Source of the DNA: Singulisphaera sp. GP187
Lineage (GTDB): Bacteria > Planctomycetota > Planctomycetia > Isosphaerales > Isosphaeraceae
DNA length: 64,000 nucleotides
Direction: 5' to 3'
Assembly (NCBI RefSeq): GCF_900129635.1
Contig: NZ_FSRB01000003.1
Span: forward strand, 124,001-188,000
Below the pieces are notes generated by a model that saw nothing but the letters and a program-made list of their open reading frames with translations, did not search any database and had not been told where the DNA came from. The position numbers were made by a program, and so were the translations under genes. The stretch's first letter is position 1; every line of letters begins with the position of its first letter. This document shows, piece after piece, positions 41,798 through 53,465 of this stretch.

Positions 41798-43888
41798 TCA
41801 ATGCTTACCCATGAGCTCGCCCGCGAGCTCCTCTGCGTGATAGACCGATTTCAGGGCCTCGAAGATCGCCCGCGAGTCGACCGAGATCGCCCGGGCGGAC
41901 CGATCGTCGAATGCGAAGTCGAGGACGAGTGAGTCGACATTGCCATCGAAGATGAGGCCGACGACCTCGTTGTCGCGGTTGACGACGGGGCTCCCCGAGT
42001 TTCCGCCAATGATGTCGGCCGTCGAGACGAAGTTCATCGCGGTCTCAAGGTTCAATCGGCCTTCTTGCTTTGCCTGGTGCCAGCTCGGCGGAATCACGTA
42101 GGGCGTCGTATTGCCATGGGCGTCCGCGTGCTTGAAGGCGCCACCGATGGTGGTGTAGGGGGGGATGAACTTGCCCCCGGCCTCGTAGCCCTTCACTGTT
42201 CCGAAGGCAAGCCGGAGCGTGAACGTGGCGTCGGGGTAGACCGAGTCGCCCTGGGCTTCGAAGGTCGCCTTGGAGATCCCGGCGTACTGCGCGGAGAGGA
42301 CGTCCTCGACTTCATCCTCGTATTGAGTCCGGAGCGTACGCGCGTCGGCGTCGATTGCCAGCGCCAGCTTGATCATCGGGTCGTCAAGTTCGAGCAGGGC
42401 CTTCAATCCCCCCTTCGCCAGGGCGCGACGCACCGAGACGTCGGCGAGCTTGGTGCCCCCGACCAACTCCTTGGCCACCGCTTCGGGGGTCCGCCCATGG
42501 AGGACGCGGGCGACCAATGGGTCGTTCTCCCCCATCCCCTTCTTCCAGAACGCCAACGAGTGAGCGAGCTTGGCCTCCTCGAACTCAGGGTAGATGGGCG
42601 CGTCGGAGAAGAGGGCGAGTTGGAGCGACTCGAGCGCCGACTCGCGGTACTCGCGCAGGCGGTCGCCGTTCGGCTTCTCTTGTTCTTGAGCGAGACGAAC
42701 CAGGGTCCGAGCCACGTGAAAGAGCGCCGAGTCGAAAGCGAATCCACGCTCGAGGAAGTTGAACCGCTTGGCGATCTTGGTCGAGACCTGGTGCGCGGCC
42801 GCAATCTTGTCCCAGGCCGATCCGTAGGCCGCCTGAGCCGCGTGATCGGCCTTGATCCGATCACGGAGCGTGACCTCAGCCTCGCGTTTGCGGGCCATCA
42901 GCGCCTCGTCCTTCAGGCCTTTGAGACCCCCTTCGCGGGCCTTCCGGGAGTTTTGATAGCCGAAGAGTTCATCCATCGCCTGCCTGGCGTGCTCGGCCCC
43001 CTTCTTGCCGTACTCCGCCAGGAACGCCTCGCGGGCGTGGAGGATCTCGAGCGAGAAGGGGAACGAGACGTCTCTGAGGTATTCCAGGTGGGCGACGGTG
43101 TTCAACCGGCTCGTCTTGCCCGGGTGCCCCGCGACGAAGATGAGGTCGCCGTCCTTGCTCCCGGCGGCACTCCAACTCAGGTAATGCTTGGGCTGCGCGG
43201 GTTTGTCATTCTCGTAGGCGCGGAAGAAGCAGACGTCGAGGTCGTAGCGGGGAAACTCGAAGTTATCCGGGTCGCCGCCGAAGAAGGCGATGTCGAACTC
43301 GGGGGCAAAGACGAGGCGAACGTCGGTATACTTCTTATACGTGTATAGCGCGTACTGCCCTCCTTGGTAGAGCGTGACGACATCGCTCCGGAGGCCCGAC
43401 TTGTCGAGCGACTCCTTCTCGATCGTCGCCATCGCCTTCCGCTTGGCGGTCCCCGCTTCCGAATCACCCATGCCCGGCTTGACCGCGGCCAGGACGCGGT
43501 CGGTGACGTCCTGAATCTCCACCAAGACGTTCAGCTCAAGGTCAGGGGCCTTGATCTCGTCGGCTCGCGTTTTCGCCAGAAACCCGGCTTTGTGATAGTT
43601 CTTGCCGGCCGTGCTGATCTTCTGCAGCATGTCGGCGCCGACATGGTGGTTGGTCATCACCAGGCCGTCGGCCGAGACGAAGGAGCCCGAGCCTCCGCTA
43701 TTGAACCGCACGGCCGAGGAGCGGAGTCGCTCAATCCAGGCCGGGGTCGGCGCGAAGTTGTACCGCTGTTTCAACGTCTTCAACGGCAGGTTGTTGAAGA
43801 CCCACATCCCTTCGTCAGCGACCACGGTCCCTCCCCCACACAAAACAGAGATCACGGACAAGGCCAAGATCTGTTGGCGCGCACTCAT
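41798..43888 (-). CDS. S46 family serine peptidase (DPP7/DPP11-like)
   Basis: Periplasmic dipeptidyl aminopeptidase of 696 aa, full family length. A signal peptide (residues 1-24, cleaved after TVVA) is followed by DEGMWVFNNLPLKTLKQRYNF, the conserved mature N-terminus that engages substrate amino groups. Catalytic residues are in VMTNHHVGAD (His81 or 82), GGDPDNFEFPRYDLD (Asp), and DIIGGNSGSPVVNRDNEVVGLIFDG (Ser). ExoS46 peptidases release dipeptides in peptide-fermenting Bacteroidetes. Neighbouring the OPT peptide transporter 55 nt upstream on the same strand makes a peptide-scavenging pair likely. DPP7 versus DPP11 specificity is not resolved. Confidence 0.92.
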   Translation of the reverse strand: MSARQQILALSVISVLCGGGTVVADEGMWVFNNLPLKTLKQRYNFAPTPAWIERLRSSAVRFNSGGSGSFVSADGLVMTNHHVGADMLQKISTAGKNYHKAGFLAKTRADEIKAPDLELNVLVEIQDVTDRVLAAVKPGMGDSEAGTAKRKAMATIEKESLDKSGLRSDVVTLYQGGQYALYTYKKYTDVRLVFAPEFDIAFFGGDPDNFEFPRYDLDVCFFRAYENDKPAQPKHYLSWSAAGSKDGDLIFVAGHPGKTSRLNTVAHLEYLRDVSFPFSLEILHAREAFLAEYGKKGAEHARQAMDELFGYQNSRKAREGGLKGLKDEALMARKREAEVTLRDRIKADHAAQAAYGSAWDKIAAAHQVSTKIAKRFNFLERGFAFDSALFHVARTLVRLAQEQEKPNGDRLREYRESALESLQLALFSDAPIYPEFEEAKLAHSLAFWKKGMGENDPLVARVLHGRTPEAVAKELVGGTKLADVSVRRALAKGGLKALLELDDPMIKLALAIDADARTLRTQYEDEVEDVLSAQYAGISKATFEAQGDSVYPDATFTLRLAFGTVKGYEAGGKFIPPYTTIGGAFKHADAHGNTTPYVIPPSWHQAKQEGRLNLETAMNFVSTADIIGGNSGSPVVNRDNEVVGLIFDGNVDSLVLDFAFDDRSARAISVDSRAIFEALKSVYHAEELAGELMGKH

Positions 43889-43943
43889 CGTTTGATATCC
43901 TCAGTGCTAACTCAGTGATCAAGAACGGCGAAATGAGCCCGTG

Positions 43944-46190
<2,247 letters not shown>

Positions 46191-46308
46191 CTCATCTCCC
46201 TCGAAGTACGAAGCATGCGCCTCCCAGGCTGCGACGTCTCCACCTTACAGCGTCGAGCCGAACGTCGCAAAGGGGCTGCGGAGGGAGGTGCATCCTCGCT
46301 CGAGGGGG

Positions 46309-46956
46309 TTACCCAACCGTCTCGGACATGGCGGAAGGCCGCCGGCCCGGCAAGCGGTTCTGCTGGATTTCGGAGAGGCGGTTGACGATTTGGCGAAGGA
46401 CCTCGAGCGGGGCCAGGCTCGCATCCACTTCGTAGACCGTTTCCGGCGGGTAGAAGCTCAGGGTCTTGAACGTCTCCTCATAATAGGTGTTGAGCCGCCG
46501 CTTGATGACCTCCTCGTTCATGTCGTCGAGCCGATTCTCGCGCAAGGCGCGGGCCTTGAGTCGCTCGCTCGCCTTGACCGTATCGTTGATCACGAGGTGG
46601 AAGATCTGGACCACGTCGAGGATGTGGTCGAGTCGCTCGGCCTGCAAGTAGTTCCGCGGCAGCCCATCGAGAATCAGGGTGTGCTGGTCGGGCAGCAGCA
46701 GCTCCTGCATTTCGAGGATCTGGACGTGTCGCTCCCAGATTTTGACCGTCAGATCGTCGGGAACGAGCGCTCCGCTCGATGTGAAGTGGGCGATCTGCTG
46801 ACCGTAGTGGCCGTACTTCGGGATCTTACGAAACACATCCCCCATCGAAACGTGGACGAGGTCGGGCAACTGGCCGAGGACCGACCCTTGGGTCCCTTTA
46901 CCGCTTCCAGGCATCCCGAACAGCAGAATCGTCCGATACTTGTGGGAGTCGGCCAT
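46309..46956 (-). CDS. Adenylate kinase-like nucleoside monophosphate kinase
   Basis: A 215-aa P-loop kinase transferring phosphate from ATP to an NMP. Walker A GMPGSGKGTQ is at 14-23, followed by HVSMGDVFRK, the NMP-binding loop, LILDGLPRNYLQAERLD (the counterpart of DGFPR), and RENRLDDMNEEVIKRRLNTYYEET (LID/arginine region). The LID domain is short and lacks Zn cysteines. DGLPRN instead of DGFPRT and NRLDD spacing suggest a divergent paralogue rather than the main Adk. The ATG at 46956 has GAGG ~8 nt upstream; the open frame upstream has no homology. It is divergent from the histidine phosphatase gene. Confidence 0.85.
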   Translation of the reverse strand: MADSHKYRTILLFGMPGSGKGTQGSVLGQLPDLVHVSMGDVFRKIPKYGHYGQQIAHFTSSGALVPDDLTVKIWERHVQILEMQELLLPDQHTLILDGLPRNYLQAERLDHILDVVQIFHLVINDTVKASERLKARALRENRLDDMNEEVIKRRLNTYYEETFKTLSFYPPETVYEVDASLAPLEVLRQIVNRLSEIQQNRLPGRRPSAMSETVG

Positions 46957-47080
46957 CGCAAGTCCTCGACAAGACGTATGGGGGGATGGATCACCAGGAG
47001 CAGTGGCAACCATCATGGGGGGGGGCGTTCCGATCGACAACCCGAACTCTCGAGAATTCCACAACTTACCCACTCCCTCC

Positions 47081-47743
47081 ATGATCCGAACTCTTGACCC
47101 ACGGAGCAAGCCGTTGCCGGAAAGCCGCATTCTTCTCCTCCGCCACGCCGAGACATCGGCCCCCGACTGTTTTCACGGCGCCGAGTCCGACATCGCCCTG
47201 GGCGACCGAGGACGCACCCAGGCCGCGACCGTGGCCCTCGACCTCGCCACGATCGAACCGGTCGCCGTCTATTCGTCCGGGATGCTCCGCGCCCGCGAGA
47301 CTGCCGCACCCATCGCGAGGGCGTGCCGGCTTGTGCCTCAGGTGATCGAAACCCTTCATGAACGGCGGATGGGCCCGCTCAGCGGTCAGCCCAAGGCTGA
47401 AGGCTGGTCGACCTATCAGCAGGCGATGACCCACTGGATGGCCGGTGACCTCGACTACACCCACGAAGGTGGAGAATCGTTCGCGGCCATGGCGGCTCGA
47501 ACGATTCCCCCGTTCGAGGCCCTCGCCGATCGGCATCGCGGTCAAACGATCGTGGTCGTGGCCCACGGTGTGGTGATCCGGGTCTTGCTCTGCAGCCTGG
47601 TGGACCAACTGAAGTTGACCGATTTCGCGGCAGTCCCCATCGAGTTCGTCGCGGTGAATGACCTGCGATGGGACGGAACCCACTGGTCCGCCGTCGAGTT
47701 CGATCGGAAATCGGCTGAGAATCATTCGCCCGCGTCGACCTGA
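47081..47743 (+). CDS. Histidine phosphatase family protein
   Basis: A 220-aa phosphoglycerate-mutase-like phosphatase. The phosphohistidine motif LLRHAET is at residues 19-25 (Arg21, His22), with VYSSGMLRARETAAPIA, ERRMGPLSGQP, and IVVVAHGVVIRVLL (second catalytic His). Members dephosphorylate sugars, cobalamin intermediates (CobC) or nucleotides. The ATG at 47081 (MIRTLDPRSK) matches the start of the fold; no strong Shine-Dalgarno is visible. It is divergent, 124 bp from the kinase. The substrate is unknown. Confidence 0.87.
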   Translation: MIRTLDPRSKPLPESRILLLRHAETSAPDCFHGAESDIALGDRGRTQAATVALDLATIEPVAVYSSGMLRARETAAPIARACRLVPQVIETLHERRMGPLSGQPKAEGWSTYQQAMTHWMAGDLDYTHEGGESFAAMAARTIPPFEALADRHRGQTIVVVAHGVVIRVLLCSLVDQLKLTDFAAVPIEFVAVNDLRWDGTHWSAVEFDRKSAENHSPAST

Positions 47744-47829
47744 ACCGCCTGGAGATCAAACACCTGGCATAATCTTGCCAGGTTCCCACCCAACGGGAAG
47801 CAATCAGCACCACATACCGATATTAGCAT

Positions 47830-49239
47830 TCAGGCAAGGAGGCTATGGACGACTTGCGCATTGGTCACATCGGCATCGGTCAGACTATCGTCCCGGCCAT
47901 CGTGAGGGTAGGTGAGCCGACGATGGTCGAGCCCCAGGGAGTGGAGCAGGGTGGCCTGGAGATCGTGAACCGTGACGATGTTCTCGACCGATTTGTAGCC
48001 GAACTCATCGGTGGCGCCATGACAGTAACCCTGCTTGAACCCGCCGCCAGCCAGCCAGAGGGAGAACGCGTGCCGGTTGTGGTCGCGACCGTCGGTCCCC
48101 TGGGAGATCGGGAGGCGGCCGAATTCGCCGGTCCAGAGCACGATCGTGGAGTCGAGTAAGCCCCGCCGTTTCAAGTCCAACACCAGCGCGGCGCTCGGTT
48201 GATCGGTCCGGGTGCAGAGCCCCTTGAGCGTCTCGGCGTTCTTGCTATGGGTGTCCCAGGGTTGCCCACTGAGAAAGAGTTGGACGAACCGGACACCGCG
48301 CTCGACCAGCCGCCGCGCCAGCAGGCAGCGCGTGCCGTACTCACGCGTCTCGTCGCGGTCGAGACCGTAGAGCCGCTTGGTCTCCGCGGTCTCGTCCGAG
48401 AGGTCGAGGACGTCCGGAACGGCAGTCTGCATCCGCGCGGCGGTCTCGAAGTTCGCAATCCGAGCGTCGAGCTCAGATCGACCCGGATGCTTGCGCAAGT
48501 GGATTCGGTTCAACTCATCAATGAACCCGAGTTGCCCTGTCCGCGCCGCGGGAGTCACCCCCTCGGGGGTGATCAGGTTGGGCACGGGCGCGGCCCCCGA
48601 GCGAAACGGAGTGCCCTGATAGACCGCCGGCAGCCAGCCCGAGGTCCAATTGCGGACACCATCGACCGGCAGACCGCCCGGGTCGGTTAAAACCACGTAG
48701 GCGGGCATCTCCCTGTTCTCCGACCCAAGCCCGTAGATCAGCCACGAACCCAACGTTGGCCGCCCGGCCTGGAACTTGCCTGAGTGGATCAGCCTGAGCG
48801 CCGACTCGTGGTCGACCGACTCCGTCGACATCGAACGCACCAGCGTGATCTCATCGACGATTCGCGCGGTGTGCGGGAGCAGTTCAGAGAGTTCGAGGCC
48901 CGACTCGCCGCGAGGCCGGAACGAGAACGGCGAGGCGAGCAGGTTTCCCTTCTGGCTGTCGAAGTGAACCTCGAGCTTTCCCGGGTACGGCTTTCGATCC
49001 CAGCGCGTCAGTTCCGGCTTCGGGTCGAACAGGTCCATCTGGCTCGGCCCGCCATGCTGGAACAGGCAGATCACCGACTTCGCGCGCGGCGGCTTTGAGG
49101 CTGCCACGGGCGCGGCGTGGAGCGACCGGTCGTCCATCGCCAGCAAATCCGCCAGCGCCAGTGATCCCAAGGTTCCGGCGAAGCGGCTCAGGAAGGCGCG
49201 CCGATTGTGGCGGAAGTCGTCGTGTCCGAAGACGCCCAT
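47830..49239 (-). CDS. DUF1501 domain protein with Tat signal
   Basis: A 469-aa exported protein of the sulfatase-like DUF1501 group, very abundant in Planctomycetes. It starts MGVFGHDDFRHNRRAFLSRFAGTLGSLALADLL: a twin-arginine signal with Arg13-Arg14. Family blocks follow: SVICLFQHGGPSQMDLFDPKPEL, LLPHTARIVDEITLVRSM, GRPTLGSWLIYGLGSEN, RGVRFVQLFLSGQPWDTHSKN, WTGEFGRLPISQGTDGRDHNRHAFSLWLAGGG and GATDEFGYKSVENIVTVHDLQATLLHSLGLDHRRLTYPHDGRDDSLTD. The ATG at 49239 has GGGAGGG 8 nt upstream; an in-frame ATG at 49272 overlaps the previous stop. It is coupled to the DUF1549/DUF1553 gene, the standard pairing. The function is unknown; polysaccharide-associated surface roles are suspected. Confidence 0.93.
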   Translation of the reverse strand: MGVFGHDDFRHNRRAFLSRFAGTLGSLALADLLAMDDRSLHAAPVAASKPPRAKSVICLFQHGGPSQMDLFDPKPELTRWDRKPYPGKLEVHFDSQKGNLLASPFSFRPRGESGLELSELLPHTARIVDEITLVRSMSTESVDHESALRLIHSGKFQAGRPTLGSWLIYGLGSENREMPAYVVLTDPGGLPVDGVRNWTSGWLPAVYQGTPFRSGAAPVPNLITPEGVTPAARTGQLGFIDELNRIHLRKHPGRSELDARIANFETAARMQTAVPDVLDLSDETAETKRLYGLDRDETREYGTRCLLARRLVERGVRFVQLFLSGQPWDTHSKNAETLKGLCTRTDQPSAALVLDLKRRGLLDSTIVLWTGEFGRLPISQGTDGRDHNRHAFSLWLAGGGFKQGYCHGATDEFGYKSVENIVTVHDLQATLLHSLGLDHRRLTYPHDGRDDSLTDADVTNAQVVHSLLA

Positions 49240-49268
49240 TGCCCGATCCCTCCCGGCCTGAAATTCAA

Positions 49269-52200
49269 TCATTCCACGTATAAAAAGGCATTACTTGCCA
49301 GGAGTGCCTGACAGAAGTCGGCCCAGGAACGTTCGGCCGCGTCGGCCTGCCCCGGGTAGTGGGCCGGCTGGGCGTCGACGAACCGCATTGCCGCAACCCG
49401 CTCTTCCTCGGTCGGCGGCCGACCGACCGCGACGAGGAAGGCGTGAGCGATCTTGCCCTCAGCGTTCGGACCGGCTTCACGCTCTAGCCGCTTGGCCAGG
49501 GCACGGGAGCGGGCGAGCACGAAGTCGGAATTGAGCAGGCTCAACGACTGCAAGGGGATGGTGGTCGCGTTGCGCCGGGTGCAGTTGATGACGATCGAGG
49601 GTGCATCGAAGTCTTCGAGCACACCGACGACATGGGTTCGTCGCTGCTGGAGGTACACCGAGCGCCGATGGGCCCCATCGACCGACTCGTCGACCGCGAC
49701 GGTACCATTCCCGTTGCGATTGGCGGCCACATAGGGGCCTCCCATCCGCCCGTCGAGTTCACCCGAAGCGGCGAGCATCGCGTCGCGGATCGCCTCGGCA
49801 TCGAGCCGCCGCATCGGGTAGCGCCCAAGCAAACGATTGTCAGGGTCGCGTGCTTCGCCTTTCGCGTCCGGGCTGCTTACCTGGCGGTAGGCGTTTGAGG
49901 TCACGATCAGCCGGTGCAGGGCTTTGGCACTCCAGCCGCTGTCGACCAGGATTCTGGCGAGTTCGTCCAGGAGCGCCGGATGCGTGGGAGGAGAACCCGA
50001 ATAACCGAGGTTTTCCGGAGTTGCGACCAATCCGACGCCGAAGTGGTACTGCCAGATGCGATTGGCCGTGACCCGGGCCAGCAGTGCCGACGACCGCGAC
50101 CCAGGCCGAGTGATCCAGTTCGCCAGCGCCAGCCTTGCGCCCGTCGATGACGACCCCTCAAACGGCGGCACAACCTGGAATGGGTGATCCGAGTCGCGCA
50201 GAACGGAGGGGACCCCGGGCTCGACCACCGGTCCCCGGCTCGCGTAGTTTCCCCGCAGCAGCAGGTGAACCTCGGGTGGAGTGGTCTTGAGGTCGTGAAC
50301 CCAGGCGATCTTCCCTGGCCGCCCGCCCCGCTTCGAATCGAGCGACTTCAACGCATCGGTGTATTCTTTGAGCTTCGCCTTCCGAGCCTGAGCGTTGGAA
50401 TCCTCGGGCGCCTGCTCCCCCCCCTCGATGAGCAGGTTGTCGACCACGAAGCTGCGGTCACAGCAGTATTCGAAGCCAAATCCTCCGTCGGGCAAGTCAG
50501 CCGCGGTGAGCGTTACCGCGCGCCCTTCGGGCTGCCAATCATACACATGTTCGAGGCGAAACTTGCCTTCTCCTTGATTCGTAATCCGCACGCCAAAGCG
50601 ATGCCCCGGCTCGTAGCCGATTCCGCCGATCGTGCCGACCGCGCGCGAGTCCGCTCCCGGGTAGTCGACGTGGACCTCGGCCCCTCCCGACGGGTTTCCG
50701 TCGATCAGGACATTGCCCCCCTTGGCGGGGGTCTTATCCTGATAATCCGCCAATGCAAGGTAATAACCGACCCGCGCGGCCGGAACGCCATCCTCCTTGA
50801 CCTTGCGGGCAACCAGGTCGAACGTCACCTGGATCCACCCGCCGACGTTGTCGGGCGTCCAGTCGAACGCCTGGCTCGTCGACAGAAAACGATTGCCCCC
50901 CGTTCCCGACTCGAGGATCTTCAAGGTGCCGTCCTTGACGACGGCCCCAGGAACCAGTTCGGAGTCGATGTTGACCGGCGGCGTCCCGAACGGCATGTCA
51001 TCCGCCGGAGCCTTGGCGATCCAACGCGGTGCCAGTCGACCCGGCGTGTCGTCGAACGCGTCCTGGAACCGCACATCGCCTTTGCTGCGGTTCTGTTCCG
51101 ACCAGACCCGAAACGCGGCTTTCAAACTGGCGATCTGACCATCGATCCCCTTCGTTCGCGCGGTCCACTCCGCCAACTCCGCGGGGACCGGCGCCTCCAC
51201 CACCCGTTCGTTCGGCTTGACCCAGCCGTCCACCGGAAACGCCGGGTAGAGGATCGCTTGCAGTTGATAATAATCCTGCTGCGTGATCGGCTCGAACTTG
51301 TGGTCGTGGCAGCGGGCACACTGGAAGGTCATCCCAAACAGCGAGGACCCGAGGATCTCGATCGCCCCTTCGAGCACCGCATAACGATCGGCGCGAAGCT
51401 CATCGGGATTGCCGTCACTCTCGCCGGTTCCATCCTGCGAGTTCCGCAAGTAGTGCCCGGCGACAAGCTGGTCAACCACTTCGGGCGTCACCGGGGAGCC
51501 AGGCCGAAAACCGGAAAGCTCATCACCGGCCAGTTGCTCGCGGACGAACTGATCGAGCGGCTTGTCCTGGTTCCAGGAGCGAATCACGTAGTCGCGATAA
51601 CGGTAGGCGAGGGGCCGGTCGCTGTCGGCCGCGAAGTAGCCGTTGGAGTCGGCATACCCGGCGGCGTCGAGCCAGTACTTACCCCAGCGCTCGCCATACC
51701 GCGGTGAGGCCAGGTAGCGTTCGACCATTCGCCCATAAGCGTTGGGGCGGTCGTCGGTGAGGTAGGCCGCCACCTCCGCGGGGGTCGGTGGAACGCCGGT
51801 CAGGTCAAAACTGACGCGACGGATCAGGGTCGACCGATCGGCCCCGGCCCCCAGGGTCAGTCCCTCGGCCTCGAGTTCTGGCAGAAGGAGCCGGTCAATC
51901 GGATTCGCGGCGCCTGGGTGGCTGCGAACCGCCGGCAGAGTCGACGAGCCGAGCGGCGCAAACGCCCAGTGGTCGGCCGCCTCCGGCGTTCCCGCGACGA
52001 GCTTCGGCAGACCAGGCGCCCCCGCTTCAATCCAGCGCTCGAGGATCCGCTTCTCGTCCGCGGTCAGCGGCTCGTCGGGCGGCATCTCCTCATCGGCGAC
52101 CCGCGTCCAGAGCAAGCTTTCGTCGAGCCGACCCGCGACGACGAGGTCTCCTGTTTTCCCACCCCGGGCGAGCCCATTCGGCGAGGCCAGGCTCAGCTTC

Positions 52201-52361
52201 GCCTCCCGCTTGGCCGGCCCGTGGCACTTGACGCACCGGACCTTCAGCAGCGGCATCACTTGCCGGTCGAACGAGGGCGTCGACGGCCCATCATCGGCCA
52301 GCGCCATGCTCTGGCAGATGATCCCCAAGACCAAGCTGCTCAGGACCGTTCCTCGGGTCAT
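49269..52361 (-). CDS. DUF1549/DUF1553 protein with N-terminal cytochrome-c-type site (PSD1-type)
   Basis: A 1,030-aa secreted protein. After a signal peptide (~1-22) comes a planctomycete cytochrome-c-like domain with CVKCH (Cys43, Cys46, His47) and a DEEMPPDEPLTADEKRILERWIEAGAP axial-Met region. DUF1549 follows (RLLLPELEAEGLTLGAGADRSTLIRRVSFDLTGVPPTPAEV, then YWLDAAGYADSNGY, CARCHDHKFEPITQQDYYQL). A beta-rich insert at ~430-670 (FVVDNLLIEGG, LALADYQDKTP) looks like a jelly-roll, then DUF1553 (ANWITRPGSRSSALLARVTANRIWQYHFGVGLVATPENLGYSG, DAMLAASGELD). The ATG at 52361 has GAGG 5-7 nt upstream. It ends 30 nt before the preferred DUF1501 start at 49239 and overlaps the alternative start at 49272. 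Heme use and substrate are unproven. Confidence 0.93.
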   Translation of the reverse strand: MTRGTVLSSLVLGIICQSMALADDGPSTPSFDRQVMPLLKVRCVKCHGPAKREAKLSLASPNGLARGGKTGDLVVAGRLDESLLWTRVADEEMPPDEPLTADEKRILERWIEAGAPGLPKLVAGTPEAADHWAFAPLGSSTLPAVRSHPGAANPIDRLLLPELEAEGLTLGAGADRSTLIRRVSFDLTGVPPTPAEVAAYLTDDRPNAYGRMVERYLASPRYGERWGKYWLDAAGYADSNGYFAADSDRPLAYRYRDYVIRSWNQDKPLDQFVREQLAGDELSGFRPGSPVTPEVVDQLVAGHYLRNSQDGTGESDGNPDELRADRYAVLEGAIEILGSSLFGMTFQCARCHDHKFEPITQQDYYQLQAILYPAFPVDGWVKPNERVVEAPVPAELAEWTARTKGIDGQIASLKAAFRVWSEQNRSKGDVRFQDAFDDTPGRLAPRWIAKAPADDMPFGTPPVNIDSELVPGAVVKDGTLKILESGTGGNRFLSTSQAFDWTPDNVGGWIQVTFDLVARKVKEDGVPAARVGYYLALADYQDKTPAKGGNVLIDGNPSGGAEVHVDYPGADSRAVGTIGGIGYEPGHRFGVRITNQGEGKFRLEHVYDWQPEGRAVTLTAADLPDGGFGFEYCCDRSFVVDNLLIEGGEQAPEDSNAQARKAKLKEYTDALKSLDSKRGGRPGKIAWVHDLKTTPPEVHLLLRGNYASRGPVVEPGVPSVLRDSDHPFQVVPPFEGSSSTGARLALANWITRPGSRSSALLARVTANRIWQYHFGVGLVATPENLGYSGSPPTHPALLDELARILVDSGWSAKALHRLIVTSNAYRQVSSPDAKGEARDPDNRLLGRYPMRRLDAEAIRDAMLAASGELDGRMGGPYVAANRNGNGTVAVDESVDGAHRRSVYLQQRRTHVVGVLEDFDAPSIVINCTRRNATTIPLQSLSLLNSDFVLARSRALAKRLEREAGPNAEGKIAHAFLVAVGRPPTEEERVAAMRFVDAQPAHYPGQADAAERSWADFCQALLASNAFLYVE

Positions 52362-52688
52362 CAGCACCTCACAACCATCGAGTCAATTCGCGGAAAGCCA
52401 AAGGCAAGCGTCCGGCAGGCCATAAGCTCGCGGTTTCCGTTGTGCGGGCATCCTCTCGAATCACAGTTCCCAAGCGGCCACGGACCTCGAGTGGAGATCG
52501 ACAAGACGCTATTTCCTGTCAAACGCAATCAGGACATTCCAAAGTCGCTTCGATCGGGATTGCGATGCTTTCGTGGTGGGACGAATCGGAAGTCGCGGTT
52601 GGTGTAGAATACCCGGCTTCACCCGCGCGAAGCCACCTACTTCCGCGGCGTTCCCCGGCTTGGACTCAAACCCAGGACCGCAGACGGC
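52362..52688. other. Intergenic region upstream of the DUF1549/DUF1501 operon
   Basis: About 330 bp with no gene. It should contain the minus-strand promoter of the operon and the 3' end of the upstream small gene. No promoter pair or hairpin stood out. Confidence 0.4.
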
Positions 52689-53108
52689 TCATCGCAAGCT
52701 TTCCAGCCATTCGTCGAAGTAAGCCTGCTGCTCCCCGATCGTCACAGAAACAAGCGACTCATTCGAAGAGAAAATCGAAACCAGATCCTTGGAGGCGGCG
52801 GCTCTGCCCTTCTCCAACTTGTACGCCAAGTCCCCAGTGCCCATCCCTCGACTCATGCGGGACGGGTATACACCTCGGCTGGCCCCCAGGCAAAGGAGGC
52901 GATAGCCATCGGGCTCGATAACCTGCCGGATCTGACAGAGGGCGTCGAAGTAACCTTCTTCCGAGTCGGCGGAAACCGTTGCTCCATTGAAGGACAATTC
53001 CAGGCGAACCGTAACGGGATCGTCCGGCGACTCGTCCCACAAGACGAACGTGCCATTCAGAAGCGTCCCTTCCGGTGCCCGTACCTGGACCGGCTTCACT
53101 TCAGGCAT
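52689..53108 (-). CDS. Hypothetical protein (139 aa)
   Basis: A compact, soluble-looking protein not recognised as any named family. It begins MPEVKPVQVRAPEGTLLNGTFVLWDESPDDPVTVRLELSFNGATVSADSEEGYFDALCQIRQVIEPDGYRLLCLGASRGVYPS, an alternating beta-strand pattern, and ends in helices (GDLAYKLEKGRAAASKDLVSIF, then IGEQQAYFDEWLESLR). AGGCGG sits 6 nt before the ATG. Codon use and composition look like a real gene. The overall layout resembles small immunity or contact-dependent partner proteins, but this is only an impression. The nearest neighbour is a divergent zinc-ribbon gene. Confidence 0.72.
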   Translation of the reverse strand: MPEVKPVQVRAPEGTLLNGTFVLWDESPDDPVTVRLELSFNGATVSADSEEGYFDALCQIRQVIEPDGYRLLCLGASRGVYPSRMSRGMGTGDLAYKLEKGRAAASKDLVSIFSSNESLVSVTIGEQQAYFDEWLESLR

Positions 53109-53216
53109 TGATCACCGCCTAATCGCTAAGCCGCGGAGGGGATGGTACACTGGAACAAGCCACGAAACGACCAAACCACGAAACACAAACATATTTAGAC
53201 AAGAGATTCAACCAAC

Positions 53217-53465
53217 ATGGGTCTGTCTTGCGCAAAATGCGGGTCGACCGAGATTCTCACCGATATCCCTGTCATCTCCGACAATTTGCCGACGGGCGCC
53301 GTCTCCGCCCTGGCTTATCGCAGGCCGGGCGCACGAGTCTTCAAGAGGCCAATCACTCACCCCTTCTTGGCCCGAGTCTGCGGTATCTGCGGATTCGCCG
53401 AATTCTATGTCGAGAATCCGAAAGGCCTCTTGGCCGTCGCAAAACAGGTCGACACAGACGTCTGA
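53217..53465 (+). CDS. Small zinc-ribbon protein
   Basis: An 82-aa protein with two CxxC knuckles: Cys5-Ala-Lys-Cys8 at the start (MGLSCAKCGSTE) and CGICG about 47 residues later (ARVCGICGFAEFYV), the layout of a treble-clef or zinc-ribbon nucleic-acid-binding module. The middle, ISDNLPTGAVSALAYRRPGARVFKRPITHPF, is hydrophilic. Only a weak AAGAGA precedes the ATG. Similar short zinc-ribbon proteins of unknown role are common across bacteria. It is divergent from the 139-aa gene and convergent with ftsK. Confidence 0.7.
   Translation: MGLSCAKCGSTEILTDIPVISDNLPTGAVSALAYRRPGARVFKRPITHPFLARVCGICGFAEFYVENPKGLLAVAKQVDTDV

Noticed and set aside
42711..42726. Third CACGTG-centred site in the S46 gene as parS
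   Set aside because: About five mismatches to the consensus and inside a coding region.
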